The translations under genes were made by a program, and so were the position numbers. The notes under the pieces are model-generated. The model was not told where the DNA came from, made no database searches, and worked only from the letters and a program-made list of their open reading frames with translations. A stretch of 34,028 bases of DNA from Bacillota bacterium (GTDB taxonomy: Bacteria > Bacillota > Limnochordia > DTU087). This document shows, in pieces, positions 25,875-32,713 of this stretch. The stretch's first letter is position 1; each line of letters opens with the position of its first letter. The stretch lies in NCBI GenBank assembly GCA_012839845.1, contig DUMM01000046.1, positions 1-34,028 on the forward strand, written 5' to 3'.

Positions 25875-26579
25875 GTGAACGTCTTTGCCATCAGCGATCT
25901 TCATCTTCCCGGGGGGGACAATAAACCCATGGACGTTTTCGGACCTGAATGGTCCGGACACCAAGGGCGCATCGCCGCTGCCTGGCGGGAGGTGGTCAAA
26001 CCGGAAGACCTGGTGCTGGTCCCCGGGGACCTCTCCTGGGCCATGAAGCTGCCTGCGGTCCAGGAGGACTTGGATTTTCTGGGCAACCTTCCAGGCACCA
26101 TACTGCTGGTCAGAGGTAATCACGACCTGTGGTGGAAAAGCATCAGCCAGCTGCGGCAGCGCCTGCCCAAAAACGTCTTCGCACTGCAGAACGATTTTTA
26201 CCCGCTGCCGGGGAGACTAGCGGTATGCGGAACTAGGGGGTGGAAATCCCCGGGAGCAGCAGATTTTACTCCCGAGGATGAAAAGGTATATCGCCGGGAG
26301 CTGGCCCGCCTGCGTCTTTCTCTCAAAGCAGCTCAAGATGCGGGCTTTGAGCCATATATCGTCATGCTTCACTATCCTCCCACCGCGGAAGACCAGACAG
26401 ACTCTGAATTTACCGGGATCATGGAGGAGGCGGGAGTCAAATACTGCGTTTACGGCCACCTGCACGGCCCGGCCCAGCGCCAGGCCCTTACCGGAAAATA
26501 CCGGGGCATTTCCTACTACTTAGTGGCCTGTGATGCTGTTGGCTTTAGACCTGTGCACATTACCTGTCTCCCGGACTGA
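25875..26579 (+). CDS. Calcineurin-like metallophosphoesterase
   Basis: This 234-residue cytosolic phosphoesterase has all motifs of the dinuclear metal site: DLH (8-10), GDLSW (51-55), GNHD (81-84), the motif HYPP (about 162-165) and GHLHG (about 195-199). It resembles the YkuE/MJ0912-like family annotated as predicted phosphohydrolases. The substrate is unknown. The start is GTG 25875 with AGGAGG 12 nt upstream. It is a single plus-strand gene: divergent from the FlgN-like gene and convergent with the CoA-transferase, whose stop is 13 bp away. Confidence 0.92.
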   Translation: MNVFAISDLHLPGGDNKPMDVFGPEWSGHQGRIAAAWREVVKPEDLVLVPGDLSWAMKLPAVQEDLDFLGNLPGTILLVRGNHDLWWKSISQLRQRLPKNVFALQNDFYPLPGRLAVCGTRGWKSPGAADFTPEDEKVYRRELARLRLSLKAAQDAGFEPYIVMLHYPPTAEDQTDSEFTGIMEEAGVKYCVYGHLHGPAQRQALTGKYRGISYYLVACDAVGFRPVHITCLPD

Positions 26580-26592
26580 ACCTCCCTCATCT

Positions 26593-27912
26593 CTACAGCA
26601 ACCCCATTTTCTTTGCCGCGGCCGTCAGCTCATCCCGGAATTTGGGATGAGCAAGGCCGATGAGCAGCTTGGCCCGCTCCCGCATGGATTTGCCCTTCAG
26701 CTGGGCAACTCCGTATTCGGTGACAATGTACTGCACATCGGTCCTGGGAGTAGTGACTACCGCTCCCGGGCTCAAGGTGGGCACTATCCTGGATACCTCC
26801 CCTCCCTTGGCCGTCGAACAGAAAGCGATGATGGCTTTACCGCCCGGCGAGTCATAGGCTCCTCGGATAAAATCCAGCTGACCGCCGGTACCGCTGAACT
26901 GCTCAAACCCAACGGATTCGGCGCACACCTGGCCGGTGAGGTCTACCTCCAGAGCAGCATTGATGGCTATCTGTTGGTGGTTCTTGGCAATTACCGCCGG
27001 ATTGTTGACATACTGCACGGGGTGAGCCTCGATCATGGGGTTGTCGTCCATGAAATCGTATAGGCGCCGGGTACCGGCCGCAAAGGCAATGACTGCTTTG
27101 TACGGATGTATAGTCTTGCAGCGCCCGGTTGCTACCCCTGCCAGCATGAGGTCCATGAGGCCGTCGCTGAGCATTTCCGTATGAATGCCTAAGTCCTTGT
27201 GGTCCATAAGATACTTGATCACGGCGCTCGGTATACCACCGATACCCAGCTGCAGAGTGGCACCGTTGGGAATCATCTCGGCAATCAGCTGTCCTATCCG
27301 CTCCTCATCCGGCCCATAAGTGGGTACAGGCAGTTCTGGCAGGGGTGCCTCATTCTCCACAATGACATCGATCTCGTCTATGTGCAGAAAACCTGCTCCA
27401 TGGGTCCGGGGCATGTTGGGATTGACCTCTACGATAACTTGGCGGGCTTTGCGGCACACTTCCAGATTGTAATCTACGGATACCCCCAGGCTGAAGCAGC
27501 CGTGACGGTCCATAGGTGAAACAGCGGTAATAGCCGTATCTATCTCGCCCTTTTCAACAAAAATCCTGGGTGCTTGGTGGAACAGATTGGGTGTATATGT
27601 GGCCCTGCCGGCTTTGTAAGCTTTGCGGTCTACGCCGCTGAAAAAGTATGATTCCCAATTGATTTCCGGCGGCAGGTCGGGGCTCAAGACAGTATGCATC
27701 GTATGGGTCAGCGGCAGCATGGCATGCATGGTGATGTTTTTGAGCCTTCCTTCCCTGACGGCATTGGCAATAGCCGCCAGTAGTGCCGGAGGCTCGCCGG
27801 CGCCTAGAGGCTGAATAATTGTAGAATTGCTCTCTATCCTGGCTACCGCTTCTTCTGGCGTAGTTAGTTTGCTTTTGTACTTTTGCTGCACAGTTCGATC
27901 GATGATCAGCAA
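26593..27912 (-). CDS. Acetyl-CoA hydrolase/transferase family CoA-transferase (4-hydroxybutyrate/butyrate type)
   Basis: This enzyme transfers CoA between short-chain acids, for example acetate and butyrate or 4-hydroxybutyrate, a usual final step of fermentation. Starting at TTG 27912, which has GGGAGGAGG 7 nt upstream, it has 439 residues, the normal family length; the track start at 27981 adds an unrelated N-terminus. The substrate loop GIGGIPSAV (223-231) and HTEMLSDG (244-251), with the presumed catalytic Glu246, are present, as is SVGFEQFSGTGGQLDF near residue 340. The substrate cannot be fixed from sequence. A plausible promoter, TTGGTA-N16-GATAAT, lies 70 bp upstream. Confidence 0.9.
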   Translation of the reverse strand: MLIIDRTVQQKYKSKLTTPEEAVARIESNSTIIQPLGAGEPPALLAAIANAVREGRLKNITMHAMLPLTHTMHTVLSPDLPPEINWESYFFSGVDRKAYKAGRATYTPNLFHQAPRIFVEKGEIDTAITAVSPMDRHGCFSLGVSVDYNLEVCRKARQVIVEVNPNMPRTHGAGFLHIDEIDVIVENEAPLPELPVPTYGPDEERIGQLIAEMIPNGATLQLGIGGIPSAVIKYLMDHKDLGIHTEMLSDGLMDLMLAGVATGRCKTIHPYKAVIAFAAGTRRLYDFMDDNPMIEAHPVQYVNNPAVIAKNHQQIAINAALEVDLTGQVCAESVGFEQFSGTGGQLDFIRGAYDSPGGKAIIAFCSTAKGGEVSRIVPTLSPGAVVTTPRTDVQYIVTEYGVAQLKGKSMRERAKLLIGLAHPKFRDELTAAAKKMGLL

Positions 27913-27980
27913 TACAAGACCTCCTCCCTCGCCCGTCGGGCAAGACCTTCTGCGGCCTAAGTTTTTCCGGCATGCCAGCA

Positions 27981-28008
27981 ATTATCCTTAGTTTCTACAT
28001 GATACCAA
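27981..28008 (-). promoter_or_regulatory. Predicted promoter of the CoA-transferase gene
   Basis: On the minus strand, -35 TTGGTA (28003-28008), a 16-bp spacer and -10 GATAAT (27981-27986). The start is near 27973, about 60 nt before the TTG start codon. Confidence 0.5.
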
Positions 28009-28097
28009 TCTTCAATACTCCATATCCTTCCGTGATCCTGCTGTTCCTAAGTTCACATGCCTACTCCAGCAGCCGTCTACTTAGCTAGCCTCGGAAC

Positions 28098-28154
28098 CTG
28101 CACCCGGCGAAAGCAATGCATGATCCCATGCAGTGCCGGGCAACCTAAGCCCGG
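28098..28154 (+). ncRNA. Candidate structured leader with two mutually exclusive hairpins, upstream of the starch-binding gene
   Basis: One fold pairs CCCGGC (28103-28108) with GCCGGG (28135-28140), enclosing a hairpin TGCATG-ATCC-CATGCA and an asymmetric internal loop GAAAGCAA/GT. The other pairs CCGGGC (28136-28141) with GCCCGG (28149-28154). The shared strand cannot do both, and the second hairpin ends 10 nt before AAAGGAG. This is the layout of a leader switch controlling translation. It does not match a riboswitch class I can recall. There is no experimental or comparative support here. Confidence 0.4.
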
Positions 28155-28179
28155 AAACCAGATGAAAGGAGTTGGAACG

Positions 28180-28473
28180 ATGGAACTTATCCACGGCGTC
28201 TCCGTTTTTCCCAGCAGTCCCTATCAGAATCAGGATATAACCATCAGCTACGACGGCCTGCTGCACAAGAGCGGAGCCGATCAAGTGTATCTCCACTACG
28301 GAGTTGACGGCTGGAGAAACCCGACCACCATACCCATGATGCGGAGCGCTTCTGGGGCATTCGAAGCCATGATCAGGGCATCTGCCAGGAAGGAAATCAA
28401 CTTCTGTTTCCACGACAGTGCCATGAATTGGGACAACAACAACGGCCTGGACTGGACGATCCAGGTTCACTAA
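28180..28473 (+). CDS. Stand-alone starch/glycogen-binding module (CBM25/CBM53-like)
   Basis: This 97-residue protein consists of one carbohydrate-binding module. VYLHYGVDGWRNP (about 46-58) and FHDSAMNWDNNNGLDW (about 77-92) are the aromatic and Asn-rich sites that bind alpha-1,4-glucan in CBM25/53. There is no signal peptide and no catalytic domain, so it likely binds glycogen or starch granules inside the cell. The track frame starts at 28057, but ATG 28180 with AAAGGAG 8 nt upstream starts exactly at the domain (MELIHGVSV). A candidate RNA switch precedes it. Similar lone modules occur in other Clostridia; their role is unknown. Confidence 0.85.
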   Translation: MELIHGVSVFPSSPYQNQDITISYDGLLHKSGADQVYLHYGVDGWRNPTTIPMMRSASGAFEAMIRASARKEINFCFHDSAMNWDNNNGLDWTIQVH

Positions 28474-28491
28474 ATCTCCCTCTTGGCGTTG

Positions 28492-28507
28492 AGCCTGCTG
28501 TCAGGCT
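28492..28507 (+). other. Short hairpin after the starch-binding gene
   Basis: AGCCTG-CTGT-CAGGCT, a perfect 6-bp stem 19 bp after the stop codon. No T run follows, so termination is doubtful. Confidence 0.35.
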
Positions 28508-28531
28508 GAAGAGAACTCCAGTCTTATCTAT

Positions 28532-28576
28532 GAAGATGCCAGGCGGAATCCCCCGGCAGGATTTCGCCTGATCTTC
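28532..28576. other. 45-bp near-perfect palindrome / long hairpin
   Basis: GAAGAT-gc-CAGGCGGAATCC, a 7-nt loop (28552-28558), then GGATTTCGCCTG-ATCTTC pair over 18 positions with one G-U and a 2-nt bulge. No T run flanks it on either strand, so it is not a classical terminator. It could be a stable RNA 3' end, a transcript-processing site, a dispersed palindromic element or a protein-binding site. Confidence 0.6.
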
Positions 28577-28675
28577 TGAGCGGGTTCTATGAGAGGCTCA
28601 GACATAAGCTTCAGCTGCGGACGGCCGCTGCGCCGGTACTTGTGATAACAGCCGGCCGGGATCTTTCTCCAGAAG

Positions 28676-28728
28676 CCTAAGACTTAGGTGCCGGGCGACT
28701 GGGCCTTCATTTCGCAACCAGCAGCCCG
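28676..28728 (+). other. Palindrome and hairpin in the leader of the 57-residue zinc ribbon
   Basis: CCTAAG-A-CTTAGG (28676-28688) is a perfect palindrome. It is followed by a stem CGGGC-GA-CTGG ... CCAG-CA-GCCCG (28692-28728) with a symmetric 2x2 internal loop and a 15-nt terminal loop. Both lie between the starch-binding gene and the zinc-ribbon start and may be a structured mRNA leader. Confidence 0.4.
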
Positions 28729-28765
28729 CCGGGGTCCATAGAGTACTTGCGAGGAGGTACCGTTC

Positions 28766-28939
28766 GTGGGAAATGGGAACTACATCTGCATGCGGTGCGG
28801 CCAGGAAACCAATAACCCCCACTTTGACTTGGTGTCCGGCATCGTAAGCTGTCCAATCTGCCTTGAACAGGAAGGCTGGTTGTTGGGAAAACCGCGGGAC
28901 AACGGGGAAGACGAAGGTTCCGACACAGAAGAAGTCTGA
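28766..28939 (+). CDS. Small zinc-ribbon protein, 57 residues
   Basis: The gene is too short for the ORF track. GTG 28766 follows GAGGAGG at an ideal 8 nt and opens MGNGNYICMRCGQETNN, then GIVSCPICLEQEG and an acidic tail ending GSDTEEV, stop TGA at 28939. Two CxxC pairs (YICMRCG and SCPICL) 17 residues apart form one zinc ribbon. The fold is like rubredoxin/zinc-ribbon knuckles of regulatory proteins; no named family is recognised. The strong ribosome site and motif make a real gene likely. Its long leader carries several hairpins. The 111-residue unknown gene follows. Confidence 0.75.
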   Translation: MGNGNYICMRCGQETNNPHFDLVSGIVSCPICLEQEGWLLGKPRDNGEDEGSDTEEV

Positions 28940-29037
28940 TTTCAAAGTGGACAGGAGGAAACCGATCATCTCTCACGAAGACAATATCTGCCGCTGAAGC
29001 GAGAAGCGCAAGCTGGCAAAAAGCGCCGACGGGATGA

Positions 29038-29373
29038 TTGGCATTGGATGTCTACAAACTGCTGGATAAGGGAACCTGGACTCGCCCCACTGATAAAATG
29101 GCTGTCTACACGGAGATTCTCCCCGGTGATGTATGGGGAATCAGAGTGACGCTTTACAAAGATACCGCCCAGGTGGAAGCCATCGATGGGCCCAAGTGCT
29201 CCTGGTACAAGGCCCCGCGGGAAGTATCGGCCGAGGTTCATCCTCCCTCTTTGTGGGAGAGGATAAAAGGCATCACTTTCCAAGACAAGCTGATGGCGGA
29301 AGTAGCCAAAAAACGGGCGGTGGCTGAGGCGGAAAACCGCAAGCTCCGGGAAACTGCCCAGAGCCAGGATTAG
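29038..29373 (+). CDS. Hypothetical protein, 111 residues
   Basis: I do not recognise this family. The protein is soluble and charged, with a beta-rich first 70 residues (KMAVYTEILPGDVWGIRVTLY, then AQVEAIDGPKCSWYKAP) and a helical, Ala/Lys/Glu-rich C-terminal third that could be a coiled coil (EVAKKRAVAEAENRKLRE). A TGA directly before 29038 rules out a longer frame, so the start is TTG 29038 or TTG 29044; the only upstream purine run is GGGATGA, a weak site. The codon pattern and length support a real gene. Its stop overlaps the stop of the convergent FAD gene within TTAG. Confidence 0.6.
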   Translation: MALDVYKLLDKGTWTRPTDKMAVYTEILPGDVWGIRVTLYKDTAQVEAIDGPKCSWYKAPREVSAEVHPPSLWERIKGITFQDKLMAEVAKKRAVAEAENRKLRETAQSQD

Positions 29374-30875
29374 CTTAGGCCGGCCTCCCGGAGGATCAAC
29401 AGGGCGGCGTTTTTTCCCGACTGCATGGCACTGCTGATGCTACCAGAAGGGACATACCAGTGGCCGCACTGAAAGAGACCCAAGAGGGGCGTGGTCTCCC
29501 GTCTAAGCCAGGATACAGCCTGTACCGTAGGCAGCCAGCCCCGGCGGGAGCCTTTCCAGTTGCCGGTATAGCGGCGGTAGGTAATGGGCGTCGCCGCATC
29601 CGCCACCCTCACCCGCTTCCTCAGTCCGGGCAGGATCCGCTCAGCGGAAGCCAGCAAGGCCGCGGCAACCTCTTCCTTAAGGGCAGTATACTCCGGCCCC
29701 CGCATCTCGCTGATCGTTCGCCAGCGCTGTCGGTACTCAAAGGATACAGGGGCTCCTACAGCTATGCTGCGGTAGCCGGGCGGCGCGTGGAGGCTGTCGG
29801 CAAAGCTGTTATCTACTACGTTGATGAGCCAGTGGGTTGGGTCCTCGCTGTCCAAAGCGTCCATCAAGGCGGGACAGTAGGTTATGTGGTGGTACCATGA
29901 ACCCAGCTCGGTGACGCTGTCATCAACGCCGAGGGAAATCAGGAAGTAGGATGTCCAAGGCTCCATCTCTTTCAAATTCTCCAGGACGTGGTTCGGCACT
30001 GCACCTGCGGGCAGGAGCTCTTGGTAAAGCCGCATGGCATCGCAAGCGGCGACCACATAATTGCTGCCCACCGTTGCTCCTCCGGATAGCTTAACCCCAA
30101 CTGCTCGACCATCCTCCACCAAGATTTTCTCAACAGCGGTGCCGCAGCTAACTTCACCGCCGTGATCGGCGATCACCTGTCGGAGGCTGTCAATAATGGC
30201 CTGGCCTCCACCCACCGGATAGTGGAAGCGTCCTTCCTTAATCCAGCCGATGGTGGTCAGCAAGAGGAGAGAGGAGGCGCTGCCGACGGGGCACAAGGAG
30301 TAGAAAAAGGTGCGGACTTGAGGATCCCTAAACTCCTGCATTAAGAGGTCCTGGATGCTGATGCCCATATATTTGCGATACAGTCTCATGTTGAGAACGG
30401 CTGTCAAACCAATTCTCAGCTTCTCCCACCTGGTGAGCATGTCATTAGGCTTTCTCGGAGTGTCAGGTATCCGGCGGAACAGCTTGAGGGCATCTGCCGT
30501 TAGTCGCTGGATAGCCTCGGCCTCCTTGGGGAACAGCCGGCAAAGCTCTTCTACCCACTCCCGGATGTTGGAGGAAAGCAGCACATCGAAGCCGGGACCG
30601 ATCTGTCGGCTCCAGGGATCCAGCTGTCTGAAGCTGAGCGTCAGGTTCAGCTCCTCCCGGCAGGTAGAGATTGCTCCTCCAGGGTGGCAGCCCACGACCC
30701 ACTGCAGGGCCTGTTCGAACAAGAAATCTCCTCGGGAAAAAGCCCCAGCCAGGCCTCCCAGTTTATGCTGCTGTTCAAAGACGCCGACGTTCATCCCCGC
30801 CTTGGCCAGATAAGCAGCTGCCGTTAAGCCGGCAACTCCTCCGCCGATAACGATTGCATCGAAGTCCTTAGCCAT
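29370..30875 (-). CDS. FAD-dependent amine oxidase/phytoene desaturase-like oxidoreductase
   Basis: This 501-residue flavoprotein of the CrtI/CrtISO superfamily has the N-terminal FAD-binding motif IVIGGGVAGLTAAAYL (8-23) followed by FEQQHKLGGLAGAF, and the C-terminal FAD motif GLFQCGHWYVPSGSISSAMQSGKNAA. The real start is ATG 30875 (MAKDFDAIV), with AAGGAG 8 nt upstream; the track start at 30920 is too long. Relatives desaturate or isomerise carotenoids or oxidise other lipids, but no carotenoid genes are nearby, so the substrate is open. It lies 72 bp after the triple-XRE gene without a terminator between, so it may belong to the same operon. Confidence 0.87.
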   Translation of the reverse strand: MAKDFDAIVIGGGVAGLTAAAYLAKAGMNVGVFEQQHKLGGLAGAFSRGDFLFEQALQWVVGCHPGGAISTCREELNLTLSFRQLDPWSRQIGPGFDVLLSSNIREWVEELCRLFPKEAEAIQRLTADALKLFRRIPDTPRKPNDMLTRWEKLRIGLTAVLNMRLYRKYMGISIQDLLMQEFRDPQVRTFFYSLCPVGSASSLLLLTTIGWIKEGRFHYPVGGGQAIIDSLRQVIADHGGEVSCGTAVEKILVEDGRAVGVKLSGGATVGSNYVVAACDAMRLYQELLPAGAVPNHVLENLKEMEPWTSYFLISLGVDDSVTELGSWYHHITYCPALMDALDSEDPTHWLINVVDNSFADSLHAPPGYRSIAVGAPVSFEYRQRWRTISEMRGPEYTALKEEVAAALLASAERILPGLRKRVRVADAATPITYRRYTGNWKGSRRGWLPTVQAVSWLRRETTPLLGLFQCGHWYVPSGSISSAMQSGKNAALLILREAGLS

Positions 30876-30947
30876 CACTCTACTCCTTATCCCCCCGTCA
30901 TCACCAACCAGCGCCAACACAAGCAGCGGCCGAAGGAAGCTGTGCCT

Positions 30948-31739
30948 TTACTGCAGGCCGCTCCGCCTGAGCAGGCGTATAAACTGCAGCAAGAATTCAA
31001 ACTCCTTGTCTGTCATATCGCAGACCATCCTCAGTACCAGCTGCACTCTGGGTTCTTGCAGCAGCGCTCGGAGTTCAGGATTTAACCCCCTGATAATCTC
31101 CTCCGCTGAATCATCCTCCAGCAGCAAGTAACAGGGAGAAACATCAAGGCACTGGGCTATCCGCTTGAGAGTTGCCAGCGAAGCCTGGGTCTTGTTGTTT
31201 TCCAGCTGAGCGATGAATCCAGGAGTCACGCCTGCCATCTCCGCCAATTCCGCCCGGGAAAGCCCCAGCTGCTCCCGCAGCAAGCGCACCTTATCCCCCA
31301 CTGCACCGCAGTGAAAAACCTGAGACAGCGGCAGACTCACAATATCTGCCAACACCCGCAGGGTATCCACCGCCGGCTGTGCCTGCCCCCGCTCTATTTC
31401 GCTCAAATAACTAACCGAAATGCCCGCTGCCTCGGCGGCCTCGGTCAAGGACATGCCCTTTCGCTCCCGGGCAAGGCGCAGCCTGTCCCCCAGGGAGTCA
31501 CCGGTCAAGGTCTCGGCTTCTGCTTGCATACCCTCCTCCGGCAGCAGCGCATCCAGGGCAACGTTCAGCGCCGCCGCCAACGCCTCCAGTGTCTTAACTG
31601 AGGGCTGCTTCTTACCGTTTTCGATCTCGCTCAGATAAGACCGGGATAGGCCGCTGCGGCTTGCCACCTCCTGCAGCGTCAAGCCTCTCTTTTCTCTGAA
31701 TGTCCTGATCCTCTCGCCCAGCATCGCTGTTCTCTTCAC
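30948..31739 (-). CDS. Transcriptional regulator with three tandem XRE helix-turn-helix domains
   Basis: The 263-residue protein contains three Xre/Cro-type DNA-binding domains in a row: about 7-66 (SRSYLSEIENGKKQPS), 83-142 (SVSYLSEIERGQAQPA) and 147-207 (TPGFIAQLENNKTQAS), followed by a helical C-terminal tail (about 220-260, KEFEFLLQFIRLLR) probably used for dimerisation. Domains one and two are close to each other, suggesting internal duplication; the third is more divergent. One XRE domain is usual, two are less common and three are rare in my experience. The start is GTG 31739 overlapping the upstream Gfo stop by 4 bp (GTGA); ATG 31724 is an alternative. It probably regulates its own operon. 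Confidence 0.92.
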   Translation of the reverse strand: MKRTAMLGERIRTFREKRGLTLQEVASRSGLSRSYLSEIENGKKQPSVKTLEALAAALNVALDALLPEEGMQAEAETLTGDSLGDRLRLARERKGMSLTEAAEAAGISVSYLSEIERGQAQPAVDTLRVLADIVSLPLSQVFHCGAVGDKVRLLREQLGLSRAELAEMAGVTPGFIAQLENNKTQASLATLKRIAQCLDVSPCYLLLEDDSAEEIIRGLNPELRALLQEPRVQLVLRMVCDMTDKEFEFLLQFIRLLRRSGLQ

Positions 31740-32713
31740 CTAAGTCTCACTGGCCGGCCGGTCTTCGCCGATTCATAGGCACCAACTGCTACTTCCAGAG
31801 CCCTGATGCCGTCCAGGGCAGTAATGCTCGGTTCCCGGTCTTCCCGGAGACTATCGACGAATTCTTTAATTAAGTAGTAGTCCATATTTGCTCCCCAAAA
31901 GTCCCACTGGTAGGAAGGGTGAGCAAGGGCGATCCTCTCCATGCTCTGCCGCATCAGGTCTACCTCGGCTACCATGTCGGTACCCACCACTTCCATGTAA
32001 AGGTCACCCCAAGTATAAAAGCTGTCGGGCCTTGACCAGCTGGGATCGATGGTCATAAAAGCACCGTTGGCCAGCTCCAAAGTCAAAAGGCCGCAGTCCT
32101 CTGTGGGAATATCGTGGAAGCGGCGGTCCATCTCGCAATAGACCTCCACAAACTCCGTTTGGAAGATCCAACGGACCAAATCGGCTAAATGCACGGTGTG
32201 ATCGATGACAGCACCGCCTCCGGCAGCTTCGGGATCGGTAAAAAACCCACCGGGCATCTTGCCCCGGTTAGTACCTCGGATAGCCAGTATTCTGCCCAAG
32301 CGCCCTTCTTCGTAATGCTCCTTCAGCCGTTGCACCGACGGAATGAAACGGCAGGGAAACGCCATTTGGAATTTGATACCCGCCTCTTTGACGGCTTTCT
32401 CCATGGCATAGGCATCTTCAAGGGTTGTGGCGATGGGTTTTTCACAGAGGACGTGCTTCCCTGCGGCAGCAGCCATTTCCGTCAGCATCCTGTGGTCCCG
32501 GTTGGCTGACGTAATGACGACGCCGTCAACATCGGCCTTCAGCAGCTCAGCGAAGGATGGGAAATACCTGGTATTGAACTGCTGCGCCGCCTGTTTTCCC
32601 CGTTCCGAGTCTTCATCGGCCACCCCCACCAATTCCACATCGGGCAGTGAGCAGATGGCTGCGGCGTAGCTGTAGGCATGCATATGGGCAAAGCTCATGA
32701 TCCCCAATCTCAT
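31736..32713 (-). CDS. Gfo/Idh/MocA family oxidoreductase, variant dinucleotide motif
   Basis: This is a 325-residue NAD(P)-dependent sugar or inositol dehydrogenase-like protein. The catalytic CEKPI motif (about 93-97) is present and a C-terminal alpha/beta domain follows, with GGGAVIDHTVHLADLVRW carrying the usual Asp and His. The Rossmann glycine motif is altered: GIMSFAHMHAYSYA replaces GxGxxG, a variant I recall from a Gfo subgroup with unknown substrate. The start ATG 32713 overlaps the preceding Gfo gene by ATGA, and its own stop overlaps the XRE gene, so three genes are translationally coupled. Confidence 0.9.
   Translation of the reverse strand: MRLGIMSFAHMHAYSYAAAICSLPDVELVGVADEDSERGKQAAQQFNTRYFPSFAELLKADVDGVVITSANRDHRMLTEMAAAAGKHVLCEKPIATTLEDAYAMEKAVKEAGIKFQMAFPCRFIPSVQRLKEHYEEGRLGRILAIRGTNRGKMPGGFFTDPEAAGGGAVIDHTVHLADLVRWIFQTEFVEVYCEMDRRFHDIPTEDCGLLTLELANGAFMTIDPSWSRPDSFYTWGDLYMEVVGTDMVAEVDLMRQSMERIALAHPSYQWDFWGANMDYYLIKEFVDSLREDREPSITALDGIRALEVAVGAYESAKTGRPVRLR

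Noticed and set aside
28098-28171. Cyclic di-GMP, SAM-I or TPP riboswitch upstream of the starch-binding gene
   Set aside because: Local resemblances (GAAA, CCCGGCAACC-like) exist, but the conserved cores and helix order of these classes are missing.
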